Below, piece by piece: positions 1 through 7,697 of a DNA stretch of 13,121 nucleotides; the stretch's first letter is position 1, and each line of letters begins with the position of its first letter. The translations under genes and the position numbers were made by a program. Source of the DNA: Bacilli bacterium (GTDB taxonomy: Bacteria > Bacillota_I > Bacilli_A > ML615J-28 > CAG-698); NCBI GenBank assembly GCA_028691905.1, contig JAQUYJ010000018.1:1-13121 (forward strand). The letters run 5' to 3'. The notes under the pieces were generated by a model. It did not search any database. It was not told where the DNA came from and saw nothing but the letters and a program-made list of their open reading frames with translations.

Positions 1-257
1 TTTTAATGGCAAAAAACGGAGTGGATGGTGTTTATGACCGTGATCCCCGAAAAACTAAAAATGCTGTTCGCTTTGCAAAACTGACCCATCAGGAATTACT
101 GGATAAACATCTGCATGTGATGGACTTAACCGCAGCTACGCTGTGCAGTGAAAATGATATTGATATTTTAGTTTTTGATATCAATGTTCCTGGAAATATT
201 AAAAAAGCGGTGCAAGATTTTTCTATCGGCACCTTAATAACAAATCGAAAGGAGTAA
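1..257 (+). CDS. pyrH: UMP kinase, C-terminal part (truncated by window start)
   Basis: This is the last third of uridylate kinase, which phosphorylates UMP to UDP in pyrimidine nucleotide synthesis in the cytosol. The frame is open from the first bases of the window, so the true start lies upstream; the ATG at 6 is internal. Family features visible are NGVDGVYDRDP (nucleotide-binding region typical of bacterial PyrH), a HVMDLTAATL segment, the VFDINVPGNIKKAV strand-helix and the terminal GTLI motif, after which PyrH proteins normally end within a few residues. The stop TAA overlaps the end of the AAAGGAG ribosome binding site of frr, three bases before the frr ATG. pyrH-frr is the usual order in Bacillota, normally after rpsB and tsf, which would lie just outside the window. 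Identification is firm although only about 84 residues are present. Confidence 0.95.
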   Translation, partial: LMAKNGVDGVYDRDPRKTKNAVRFAKLTHQELLDKHLHVMDLTAATLCSENDIDILVFDINVPGNIKKAVQDFSIGTLITNRKE

Positions 258-260
258 AAT

Positions 261-818
261 ATGCCGCAAACTATTATTAATCATGGCGAAGAAAGAATGA
301 ATAAGTCGATTGAGGCTTTCAAAAAGGAAATTGCTTTACTCAGAACAGGCAGAGCAAATCCAACTGTTTTGAATAATGTAAATGTCGTGTACTATGGAAC
401 ACCCACACCATTAAATCAAATAGCTTCCATTTCTGTTCCTGAAGCGCAGGTTTTAATGATTAAACCCTTTGACAAGTATATTTTAAAGGATATTGAAAAG
501 GCAATTCAACTTGCTGATTTAAACTTGGTTCCTGTAAGTGACGGGGTTGTAATTCGTATCAATTTCCCTGCTCTGACAGAAAGCAGAAGAAAAGATTTAG
601 TTAAAGAACTAAAGACTCTTGCTGAAAACAATAAAGTTAGTATTCGAAATATCCGCCGGGATATGATGGAACACTTAAAGAAAATGGAAAAAGATGGCGA
701 ACTGTCGGAAGATGACTTAAAACGCCGCAATGAAGAAGTCCAAAAACTCACTGATAAATTTATTGAAAAAATTGATGCTCTAACCAAAGAAAAAGAAACA
801 AGCATTATGGAAATTTAA
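261..818 (+). CDS. frr: Ribosome recycling factor
   Basis: RRF works with EF-G to split the post-termination 70S complex into subunits after peptide release. The protein is 185 residues, the normal length for the family. Recognisable landmarks are the N-terminal helix with LLRTGRANP (about residues 27-35), the YYGTPTPLNQIASISVPE beta region of domain II, the IRINFPALTESRRKDLVKEL segment, and a long charged C-terminal helix (about 120-180) that completes the three-helix bundle. The ATG at 261 is preceded by AAAGGAG at good spacing. It lies between pyrH, four bases upstream, and uppS, 60 bases downstream. That gap to uppS is the largest inside the operon and contains a hairpin. Nothing is missing or odd in the protein. 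Confidence 0.97.
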   Translation: MPQTIINHGEERMNKSIEAFKKEIALLRTGRANPTVLNNVNVVYYGTPTPLNQIASISVPEAQVLMIKPFDKYILKDIEKAIQLADLNLVPVSDGVVIRINFPALTESRRKDLVKELKTLAENNKVSIRNIRRDMMEHLKKMEKDGELSEDDLKRRNEEVQKLTDKFIEKIDALTKEKETSIMEI

Positions 819-825
819 TGACCAG

Positions 826-850
826 GAGTATGAGGATAGTCTTCATACTC
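826..850 (+). other. Intra-operon hairpin between frr and uppS
   Basis: A perfect 8-bp stem, GAGTATGA (826-833) with TCATACTC (843-850), encloses a 9-base loop, and a G-T and an A-T pair can extend it outward. It starts eight bases after the frr stop. Only TTT and then an A-rich run follow, so it is a poor intrinsic terminator. It may be an mRNA stability or processing element or a weak attenuator that lowers expression of the downstream lipid genes relative to pyrH-frr. The pairing is seen; the role is inferred. Confidence 0.5.
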
Positions 851-878
851 TTTAAAATAAAAAAATTAGGGTGAAAAA

Positions 879-1562
879 ATGGGAAAAGAGTTAAAACACA
901 TCGCTATTATCATGGATGGTAATGGCAGATGGGCGAAAAAAAGAGCACTCCCCCGTAATATGGGCCATCGCAAAGGCGCGGAGCAAATTTGGAAAATAGT
1001 AAAACATGCCAACAGTAAACAGATTGAATATTTGACTGTTTATGCTTTTTCAACGGAGAATTGGCAGAGACCCAAAGAGGAAGTGGATTATTTAATGAAT
1101 TTACCCATTGAGTTTTTTAACCGTTATGAAAAAGAATTTGCCAGTGAAAATGTTTGTGTAAAAATAATTGGTAACAGAGAACCGCTGTCACAGGTCCTCA
1201 TTGATAAAATTCACGAAATTGAGACAAAAACTGCTTCCAACCAAGGGATTCAACTCAACATTGCCTTTAATTACGGTGCAAAAGAAGAAATTATTACTGC
1301 ACTTAAAAAAATTGTTACCAACAATCAACCGATCACGGTTGAACAAGTTGAAGAAAATTTATATACAAAAGGTATTCCCCCTGTCGATTTACTGATTCGT
1401 ACGAGCGGAGAATACCGGATAAGCAATTTTTTATTATGGCAAATTGCTTACAGTGAATTATATTTTACGGATGTTTACTGGCCGGATTTTGATGAAAAAG
1501 AGTTGGATAAGGCCTTGGTTGAATATGCAAAACGAGAACGTCGATTTGGAGGACTCTCATGA
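879..1562 (+). CDS. uppS: Isoprenyl transferase (undecaprenyl diphosphate synthase)
   Basis: This cis-prenyltransferase condenses farnesyl diphosphate with isopentenyl diphosphates to make undecaprenyl diphosphate, the lipid carrier for peptidoglycan and other surface polymers. The protein is 227 residues, slightly shorter than the usual 230-250. MDGNGRW at residues 12-18 contains the catalytic/Mg-binding Asp13 and the phosphate-binding loop, followed by the GHRKGAE motif (29-35). AFSTENWQRP (56-65) is the substrate-binding motif. The C-terminal block has Arg174 in RTSGE, Arg180 and Ser182 in RISNFLLWQ, and Glu193, all matching IPP- and Mg-binding positions of the E. coli enzyme. The start has AGGGTGA upstream. 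The stop TGA overlaps the cdsA ATG (ATGA). The product of dxr downstream feeds this enzyme's precursors, which fits co-expression. Confidence 0.97.
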   Translation: MGKELKHIAIIMDGNGRWAKKRALPRNMGHRKGAEQIWKIVKHANSKQIEYLTVYAFSTENWQRPKEEVDYLMNLPIEFFNRYEKEFASENVCVKIIGNREPLSQVLIDKIHEIETKTASNQGIQLNIAFNYGAKEEIITALKKIVTNNQPITVEQVEENLYTKGIPPVDLLIRTSGEYRISNFLLWQIAYSELYFTDVYWPDFDEKELDKALVEYAKRERRFGGLS

Positions 1563-2515
1563 AAAAACGGATTATTACAGGATTTATAATTTTAGCCGTT
1601 TTGATACCGGCCATTTACCTCGACGGAGTATTCTTTTTAAGCATCGGTATCTTTTTAAGCATGGTTGCTTCTTATGAAATGATGAATATGTTCTATACGA
1701 AGAGTCCAAGTTTACATAGATTTCGTTACTTTGTTCCGATTCTATCCGGTTTCATTGTCTTAATGATTTATTTTGCTGTAACAAGGGGACTGAATCAATT
1801 GGTCCATATTGATACAATGACTTCATCTGAAGTTATTTATCGGATGCTGTTTCACTTTTGGACGATTACCGTTTTCGTTGCATCCATTGCAATCTGTCTG
1901 GGAGCGCTGATTTTTACGAAAAATTCAACCGCTCACGATATGATGGCCTGTGTTATGACTTTGACCTACTGTGGCCTTATTATGGGTTATGTTATCAGTA
2001 TTGAATACATTGAACCAATCGCTGCTTCCCCCTATATCAATCTAATGGTTCGTGGTGGCAGAAGCTTTGGTTACTTGCTTACAATCGTTATTGTAACAGA
2101 TTCGGTCGCTTATTTGGTAGGAACGAAGTTTGGAAAACATCGCCTGGCTCCGGATATCAGTCCTAAAAAATCAGTAGAAGGAGCTGTTGCCGGGTTAATT
2201 GCCGGTGGGATAATCGGTGTTGGAGTAGCTTTCCTCTATCAAATGGTAGATTTTGCTCCGGCGACATCTATTGGCACAAAATTTGTTGTTATGGGTGGAT
2301 TATTTCTGCTCAGCATTATTATTTCCTTTTGTGTTCAGTTGGGAGATTTAATTGCTTCCAAGTTAAAAAGAAGTTATGGTATTAAGGACTTTGGAAAAAT
2401 ATTCCCCGGGCATGGTGGTGTGCTGGACCGGTTTGACAGTTTGATTTTTGCCGGTGCTGCTTTTTATGTAATTGTTCAGTTTGTCCAATTGGCAGTATTG
2501 GGAGCATTACGATGA
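1559..2515 (+). CDS. cdsA: Phosphatidate cytidylyltransferase (CDP-diacylglycerol synthase)
   Basis: CdsA converts phosphatidic acid and CTP to CDP-diacylglycerol, the precursor of phosphatidylglycerol and cardiolipin, in the cytoplasmic membrane. The 318-residue protein is largely hydrophobic with about eight likely membrane segments. The diagnostic CDP-diglyceride synthase signature is complete near the C-terminus (about residues 267-293): SKLKR, then KDFGK, then FPGHGGVLDRFD. The earlier conserved SPKKSVEG element (191-198) matches the usual SPKKTWEG. The ATG overlaps the uppS stop and GGAGG lies seven bases upstream, so translation is probably coupled. The gene ends in an ATGA overlap with dxr. 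The family usually has about 260-280 residues; the extra length is in the N-terminal half, in a loop at about 75-95 and around 140-160. Confidence 0.96.
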   Translation: MKKRIITGFIILAVLIPAIYLDGVFFLSIGIFLSMVASYEMMNMFYTKSPSLHRFRYFVPILSGFIVLMIYFAVTRGLNQLVHIDTMTSSEVIYRMLFHFWTITVFVASIAICLGALIFTKNSTAHDMMACVMTLTYCGLIMGYVISIEYIEPIAASPYINLMVRGGRSFGYLLTIVIVTDSVAYLVGTKFGKHRLAPDISPKKSVEGAVAGLIAGGIIGVGVAFLYQMVDFAPATSIGTKFVVMGGLFLLSIIISFCVQLGDLIASKLKRSYGIKDFGKIFPGHGGVLDRFDSLIFAGAAFYVIVQFVQLAVLGALR

Positions 2516-3672
2516 AAGTCATCAATTTACTTGGTGCAACTGGTTCAATAGGGAGACAAGTCCTCGACATTGTTGCAGACAATCCTGCCTTTAAAATAGG
2601 AGCGATTGCTGTGGGCAAAAATATTGATCTGACCAGGAACATCATTCAAGTGCATCAACCTTCTTTAGTCAGTGTCCTCGAAGCTGATGATGCAATCAAA
2701 TTGGAACAGGAATTTCCCCGAACAGTTTTTGTTTATGGGGAAGAAGGCTTGCTTCAGGCGAGTACTTATGGTAAAAATGCCATTTTGGTTAATGCTGTGG
2801 TTGGAATGGTCGGCTTAAAGCCAACCATTGCAGCAATAAAGAACAGACAAACCATTCTTCTCGCAAATAAAGAAACGCTGGTTGTAGCCGGAGAAATCAT
2901 TAATAAATTAGTTAAAGAATATCAAACAACCCTTTTACCGATTGACAGTGAGCACAACGCTATCTTTCAATGCCTGATTGGGCGGAAAAAAGAAGAAGTG
3001 AAGAAAATTGTCATTACGGCAAGCGGTGGAGCTTTTCGCAATAAAACAAGGGACCAATTGGCTTTTGTGAAGAAGGAAGATGCGCTGCAGCATCCAAACT
3101 GGTCAATGGGAGCCAAAATTACAATTGACTCGGCAACGATGGTTAATAAAGGCCTGGAAGTAATGGAAGCCCATTACTTATTTGATCTCCCCTATGAACA
3201 GATTACAACCGTCCTGCATCCGGAAAGTATTGTCCATTCGATGGTAGAATGGCGGGATGGCTCGGTTAGTGCCCTTCTGTCCCAACCGGATATGCGTTTA
3301 CCCATTCAATTTGCTTTATATTATCCAAAAAATTCAAATCCACCCTATCAGCACTGTCTTGATTGGACAGCATCCCGCGAACTTCATTTTCAACCGATGG
3401 ATTTGAATCGATATCCGTTACTGAATCTTGCCTATCATGTTGGTAAAGAAGGAGGCATTCTTCCGGCGGTTTATAATGCCAGCAATGAAGAAGCAGTGTC
3501 CTTGTTTTTAGAAAACAAAATATCTTTTTTGGATATTGAGAATATTATTGTGCACGCTGTTGGGAATGCAAAAAACAAGAAAAATCCTACTATCGATGAT
3601 ATAATGGATAGTAGTCAAGCGATTCGTAATGAAATCAAGCAAACCTATTTACGAGAAAGGATGTATATATGA
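2512..3672 (+). CDS. dxr: 1-deoxy-D-xylulose 5-phosphate reductoisomerase
   Basis: Dxr (IspC) rearranges and reduces DXP to 2-C-methylerythritol 4-phosphate with NADPH, the committed step of the MEP isoprenoid pathway. At 386 residues it has normal length. The N-terminal Rossmann motif GATGSIG is at residues 8-14. LLANKET (116-122) carries the conserved lysine. The metal ligands are Asp145 and Glu147 in IDSEHNA and Glu216 in NKGLEVME. TASGGAFR (179-186) and HPNWSMG (194-200, with the active-site His194) form the substrate site and flexible loop. LHPESIVHSMVEW and the C-terminal helical domain complete the enzyme. The start overlaps the cdsA stop (ATGA), with GGGAG upstream, and the stop overlaps the rseP start. 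Its presence implies the MEP rather than the mevalonate route in this organism. Confidence 0.97.
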   Translation: MKVINLLGATGSIGRQVLDIVADNPAFKIGAIAVGKNIDLTRNIIQVHQPSLVSVLEADDAIKLEQEFPRTVFVYGEEGLLQASTYGKNAILVNAVVGMVGLKPTIAAIKNRQTILLANKETLVVAGEIINKLVKEYQTTLLPIDSEHNAIFQCLIGRKKEEVKKIVITASGGAFRNKTRDQLAFVKKEDALQHPNWSMGAKITIDSATMVNKGLEVMEAHYLFDLPYEQITTVLHPESIVHSMVEWRDGSVSALLSQPDMRLPIQFALYYPKNSNPPYQHCLDWTASRELHFQPMDLNRYPLLNLAYHVGKEGGILPAVYNASNEEAVSLFLENKISFLDIENIIVHAVGNAKNKKNPTIDDIMDSSQAIRNEIKQTYLRERMYI

Positions 3673-5258
3673 CCATTATTTTAGATATATTAGTATTTGT
3701 TCTCGTATTGGGATCCATTATCCTCATTCATGAAGGCGGACACTTCTTTTTTGCACGGAGAGTCAATATTCTCTGCCGGGAATTTGCATTCGGAATGGGA
3801 CCTATTCTCGCCAAGAAGAAAAAAGGTGAAACACTTTATTCTCTTCGTGCCTTTCCAATTGGAGGTTTCTGTGCTATTGCCGGTGAAGAATTGGAAAACG
3901 ATCCAATTATTGACGGCCAATCCTATGGCCTGGAAATAGAAAACGGGATAGTAAAAAAGATTTACATTGATTCCAAAAATCAGACATTTAGTGAAATTAC
4001 TCATTTTAAAATCAGCAGACACGATTTGTTTGACCAAAATCAAACAGGTAATCTTTTTATCGAAACGGAAGAAAATAACCAGTATTTTACTTATCCGGTA
4101 GATGCCCAGGCAATGTTCATGATGGAAAAACAGGAGTTTCAGATTGCTCCCTATAACCGAACAATCCAATCCAAACGGAAACGGGATCGAGCAATGGTTA
4201 TCTTTGGCGGACCGTTGATGAATTTTCTGCTGGCACTGATTGTATTCTTCCTTGCTGGATTGATTGGTGGTTTTCCCGATCAAAGCAGTAATTATTTAAG
4301 TGATATTTTAGAAGATACACCGGCATTCAGTGCTGGATTACAGGAAAATGATCAAATCGTCAGTATGCAAAGCAGTAATCTTTTTATTGCTGTTCAGTCC
4401 TGGGAGGATGTTCAACAATTCATGACTGATTACAGTAATTTATACCCGGACAACAGTATTCAAGTCCGTTATATGCGAAACAATGCTTTTTATACAACCA
4501 CCATTCAGCCCCGCATTTCAATATACAGCATTGGTTTGGTGAGTGACTATACAGCAAATGATGTTATTGTGGGATCCATTGCTGATAAATCGATTGCCTA
4601 TCTTGCCGGCTTACGGGAGGGTCAAAAAATTACATTTGTAAACGATACTCCTGTTACGACCTGGAAACAGGTATATGATGCTTTTGTTGCCAATACAGCC
4701 GGTGAAGAAGTAAGCTTTCAAGTGGAAGGAAGCAGTGATGAAATCATTGTAAAACCGTATTCCAAGGAAGTAATGGACAGTCAGCTGACACTGACCGGGG
4801 ATACTATTCCCCTGGCAAAGATGGCGATAGGAATTTCACCCGAATCTTCGTTTGACTTTTTCGAAAGTTTTGCTTATTCGGGACGAATGACTGTTTCCGC
4901 ATTTGGTTTAATTTTTAATACGCTTCGTTTGCTTTTCACGAGCGACGAAATCGGAATTAAAAATTTAGGAGGAGTAGTAGCTATATTCTCTCTTACATCG
5001 GATGTTGCGAAAAACGGTTTTGTTTCAATACTGAATTGGATTGGATTACTCAGTGTCAATGTTGGGTTATTAAACCTATTACCGATTCCTGCCTTAGATG
5101 GCGGAAGATTGATTTTCCTGGGATATGAAGCTATTACCAAGAAAAAACCGAATCAAAAAGTAGAAACAGCACTTATTACTGCAACAATGCTTTTATTGTT
5201 TGCTTTTATGATATATATTACATTTAATGACATAATCAATCTGTTTGGGGTGAGATAA
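3669..5258 (+). CDS. rseP: Site-2 intramembrane metalloprotease RseP/RasP with two PDZ domains
   Basis: This zinc protease cuts membrane-embedded substrates such as anti-sigma factors and leftover signal peptides. The HExxH zinc motif appears as HEGGH at residues 21-25 in the first membrane helix, and the second catalytic motif NLLPIPALDGG at 469-479 supplies Asp477. GGPLMNF (180-186) opens the second membrane helix, and the last helix lies near 500-519. The segment at about 75-175 resembles the loop found in Bacillus RasP. Two successive PDZ-like units follow: about 209-283 (TPAFSAGLQENDQIVSM) and about 296-366 (SIAYLAGLREGQKITFVND). The length of 529 compares with about 420 for B. subtilis RasP, and the surplus matches one extra PDZ domain. 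The ATG overlaps the dxr stop and AAAGGA precedes it. Protease identity is firm; substrates cannot be told from here. Confidence 0.95.
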   Translation: MTIILDILVFVLVLGSIILIHEGGHFFFARRVNILCREFAFGMGPILAKKKKGETLYSLRAFPIGGFCAIAGEELENDPIIDGQSYGLEIENGIVKKIYIDSKNQTFSEITHFKISRHDLFDQNQTGNLFIETEENNQYFTYPVDAQAMFMMEKQEFQIAPYNRTIQSKRKRDRAMVIFGGPLMNFLLALIVFFLAGLIGGFPDQSSNYLSDILEDTPAFSAGLQENDQIVSMQSSNLFIAVQSWEDVQQFMTDYSNLYPDNSIQVRYMRNNAFYTTTIQPRISIYSIGLVSDYTANDVIVGSIADKSIAYLAGLREGQKITFVNDTPVTTWKQVYDAFVANTAGEEVSFQVEGSSDEIIVKPYSKEVMDSQLTLTGDTIPLAKMAIGISPESSFDFFESFAYSGRMTVSAFGLIFNTLRLLFTSDEIGIKNLGGVVAIFSLTSDVAKNGFVSILNWIGLLSVNVGLLNLLPIPALDGGRLIFLGYEAITKKKPNQKVETALITATMLLLFAFMIYITFNDIINLFGVR

Positions 5259-6491
5259 TTGAAACAAAGTATGATGTTTATACCAACTTTACGGGAAATA
5301 CCGAAAGATGCAGAAATTGCAAGTCATCAAATATTGATTAAAGGTGGCTATATGAAGCAACATGCTGCCGGTATTTATTCTTATTTACCACTTGCTTATA
5401 AAGTAATTAAAAAAATAGAACAGATTGTTCGGGAAGAATTGGATAAAATTGGTTGCAGTGAATTGTTAATGCCAGCATTGCAATCCAAAGATTTATGGGT
5501 TGAATCAAAACGCTGGGATGCTTACGGCAAAGAATTGATGCGTTTAAAAGATCGTCACGACCGTGAATTTTGCCTTGGCCCCACTCACGAAGAAATCATT
5601 ACAGCTATAACAAGAGACAGTATTAACAGTTATAAAAAACTCCCCTTGGCGTTATATCAAATTCAAACAAAATTTCGGGATGAATTCCGTCCGCGATTTG
5701 GTTTAATGCGGGGAAGAGAATTTATCATGAAAGATCTCTATACCTTTCATGCCACCGAAGAAGACTTGGATCAATGGTACTTGGCAGTAAGAAAAGCTTA
5801 TATTGCCATATTGGATCGATTGGGACTGACTTATCGAATTGTACGTGCCAACAGTGGTCAAATCGGTGGATCTTCAAGTGAAGAGTTCATGATTTTGTGT
5901 GATATTGGAGAAGATGAGATTGCCTATAATGAAGAAGGCACGTTTGCGAGCAATGTTGAAATATGCAAATTAAACGAAGGAGATCCCTCTCCTGACGGTA
6001 TTGGGGTAATTAAACATGCGAAAGGTATTGAAGCCGGTCACATCTTCAAGCTTGGAACAAAATATTCTGAGCCAATGAATTTGAATTTCATTGATATAGA
6101 CGGGAAGAAAAAACCGGTTATAATGGGATGTTATGGGATGGGAATAAGTCGCCTTCTAATGGCAATTCTCGAGCAAAGCAACAAAGATTTTAAAGTTGTA
6201 TGGCCAAAAAGTGTTGCTCCTTTCCTTGTTCATGTCATTCCCATGGATAAAAATGGGGAAATTGGTTATGACATCTATATGCAACTGCAGGCAATGGGAC
6301 TGGAAGTACTGTACGATGACCGCAACGAGACAGCAGGAGTGAAGTTTAATGATGCTGACTTAATTGGCACAAAATACCGCATTATTGTTGGGCGAAAAGC
6401 AGCAGAAGGTTTTATTGAGATCAAAAACATGGCAACCCTGGAAACAGCGGAATGGGCTATTTCCAATCTGAAAAATTATTCATTTGTATAG
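5259..6491 (+). CDS. proS: Prolyl-tRNA synthetase lacking the INS editing domain
   Basis: ProRS charges tRNA-Pro. The class II core is complete: motif 1 region around HAAGIYSYLPL (35-45), GPTHEE (107-112), motif 2 with FRDEFRPRFGLMRGREF (139-155), and motif 3 GCYGMGISR (280-288). An anticodon-binding domain follows at about 305-410. The bacterial-type enzyme is normally about 570 residues; this one has 410. In the long form an editing domain of about 180 residues (INS) sits between motifs 2 and 3. Here ASNVEI at about 220-225 runs almost directly into GDPSPDG at 231-237, which in E. coli ProRS lies just after INS. So the catalytic part is intact and only INS is missing. The start is TTG at 5259, directly after the rseP stop, with GGGGTGAG upstream; this gives the expected N-terminus through IPKDAEIASHQ. 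Confidence 0.95.
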   Translation: MKQSMMFIPTLREIPKDAEIASHQILIKGGYMKQHAAGIYSYLPLAYKVIKKIEQIVREELDKIGCSELLMPALQSKDLWVESKRWDAYGKELMRLKDRHDREFCLGPTHEEIITAITRDSINSYKKLPLALYQIQTKFRDEFRPRFGLMRGREFIMKDLYTFHATEEDLDQWYLAVRKAYIAILDRLGLTYRIVRANSGQIGGSSSEEFMILCDIGEDEIAYNEEGTFASNVEICKLNEGDPSPDGIGVIKHAKGIEAGHIFKLGTKYSEPMNLNFIDIDGKKKPVIMGCYGMGISRLLMAILEQSNKDFKVVWPKSVAPFLVHVIPMDKNGEIGYDIYMQLQAMGLEVLYDDRNETAGVKFNDADLIGTKYRIIVGRKAAEGFIEIKNMATLETAEWAISNLKNYSFV

Positions 6492-6495
6492 GAGG
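6491..6495 (+). promoter_or_regulatory. Ribosome binding site that sets the nagA start
   Basis: GGAGG begins on the last base of the proS stop and lies six bases before the ATG at 6502. A longer open frame begins at a TTG at 6484, inside proS, but that codon precedes this site, so 6502 is the better start. Confidence 0.85.
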
Positions 6496-6501
6496 ATTAA
6501 A

Positions 6502-7647
6502 ATGTTCAAAGGATTTAATCAAGTATTAACTTATATTGACGGTTTGGGAATTGTTAGGAAAACAATTCATGTTGAAAAAGGAAAAATCACAAAAATCAGT
6601 GATGAGATTGATCCTACTTTAGTTCATCTTCCCGAAGGACAAATTGTTGTTCCTGGATTTATTGATAAGCATATTCATGGTGCAAATCATTCCGATGGGA
6701 TGTATCCAACACCAAAGGATATTCAAAACATCGCGAAAACAATTGCAAGTGAAGGTGTTACTTCATTTCTTGTTACTACAATGACGCAATCAAAGGAAAA
6801 AATTGCGGAAGCACTTGCCAATATTGGCAGATATATCGAAGAAGAAAACCAGGAAGGAGCACAAGCGATTGGGATTCATCTGGAAGGACCTTTTATCTGT
6901 ACCAAATATAAAGGGGCACAGCCGGAGGAGTTTATCGTTCCCTGTGATGTAGAAACTTTTCAATTTTATCAAAAGGCAAGTCGCAATCACATTAAACAGG
7001 TTACACTCGCCTATGAAGAAAACGGGAAAGAATTAGTCCATTATTTAACTTCCCAAGGAATAGTTGCAAGCATTGGTCATACCAATGCTACATCCGACGA
7101 AACATTGGAAGGGATTAAAGAAGGAATTACCAGTGCGACTCATACTTTCAATGCCATGAAAGGTATCCACCATCGCGAAATCGGAACAGCAGGTGCAGTT
7201 CTGTTATCCGATGAAATCTATTGTGAATTAATAGCTGATTTGGTTCATGTATCGAATAATGCGATTAAATTACTGTATAAATGCAAGGGTAAAGAGAAAG
7301 TGATTGCCATTACTGATGCGATTGAATCCAAACATTTACCGGATGGTACTTATCATTTGGGTGGCCAGGAAGTCATCGTAAAAGATCATGAAGCAAGACT
7401 GCATGACGGAACATTGGCCGGTTCAACATTGCAAATGCATCATGGCCTTAAAAATTTAAAAGATGTATTGGGATTGAGCATCGAAGATATAGTTGATTTT
7501 GCAACGAAAAATCCCGCAATTAATTTAAATGTCTTTACCCAAAAAGGAAGTATTGCTGTTGGTAAAGATGCTGACTTTGCTGTAATTAATCAAGATTTTA
7601 ACGTATTTATGACAATCAATCGTGGAAAAATAATTTTTCAGAAATAA
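6502..7647 (+). CDS. nagA: N-acetylglucosamine-6-phosphate deacetylase
   Basis: NagA hydrolyses GlcNAc-6-phosphate to glucosamine-6-phosphate and acetate in the cytosol, an entry point for dietary GlcNAc and for recycled wall sugars. The 381-residue protein fits the family. It is an amidohydrolase-fold enzyme with PGFIDKHIHG (51-60, the HxH pair His57/His59), IHLEGP with metal ligand Glu128, IGHTNAT with His193, HTFNAM with His214, HHREIGTAG, the catalytic Asp272 in ITDAI, and DGTLAGSTLQM. The usual C-terminal GSIAVGKDADFAVI strand pair is present. The ATG has a GGAGG site overlapping the proS stop, so it is probably the last cistron of the operon. In many Bacillota polC stands here. The usual partner nagB is not in the window. 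A strong terminator follows within 15 bases. Confidence 0.95.
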   Translation: MFKGFNQVLTYIDGLGIVRKTIHVEKGKITKISDEIDPTLVHLPEGQIVVPGFIDKHIHGANHSDGMYPTPKDIQNIAKTIASEGVTSFLVTTMTQSKEKIAEALANIGRYIEEENQEGAQAIGIHLEGPFICTKYKGAQPEEFIVPCDVETFQFYQKASRNHIKQVTLAYEENGKELVHYLTSQGIVASIGHTNATSDETLEGIKEGITSATHTFNAMKGIHHREIGTAGAVLLSDEIYCELIADLVHVSNNAIKLLYKCKGKEKVIAITDAIESKHLPDGTYHLGGQEVIVKDHEARLHDGTLAGSTLQMHHGLKNLKDVLGLSIEDIVDFATKNPAINLNVFTQKGSIAVGKDADFAVINQDFNVFMTINRGKIIFQK

Positions 7648-7661
7648 ACAGTTAACTAATA

Positions 7662-7697
7662 AAAGAACTCGATAGGATATCGAGTTCTTTTTTGTTT
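7662..7697. terminator. Intrinsic terminator after nagA, possibly bidirectional
   Basis: A 13-bp perfect stem, 7662-7674 with 7678-7690 (core AAGAACTCGAT/ATCGAGTTCTT), has a GGA loop and runs into a T-rich tract up to 7697. It ends the pyrH-to-nagA operon. On the other strand the tract after the stem is CTTTTATTAG, so it could also stop the convergent udk transcript, less strongly. udk ends right at its edge. Confidence 0.9.

Noticed and set aside
1632..1662. Two copies of TCTTTTTAAGCAT 18 bases apart in cdsA
   Set aside because: The repeat is in frame and encodes FLSIG and FLSMV in a membrane helix. A small in-frame duplication or chance in T-rich hydrophobic codons explains it, and no function follows.
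3690..4283. Open frame of 197 codons on the - strand opposite rseP
   Set aside because: It lies wholly inside a well-conserved gene, has no recognisable domain, and no ribosome binding site or promoter suits it. Long antisense frames arise readily here from codon bias.
5259..6491. proS considered as a truncated pseudogene because of its short length
   Set aside because: Both ends and all catalytic motifs are present and only one discrete domain is absent, so an intact short form fits better.
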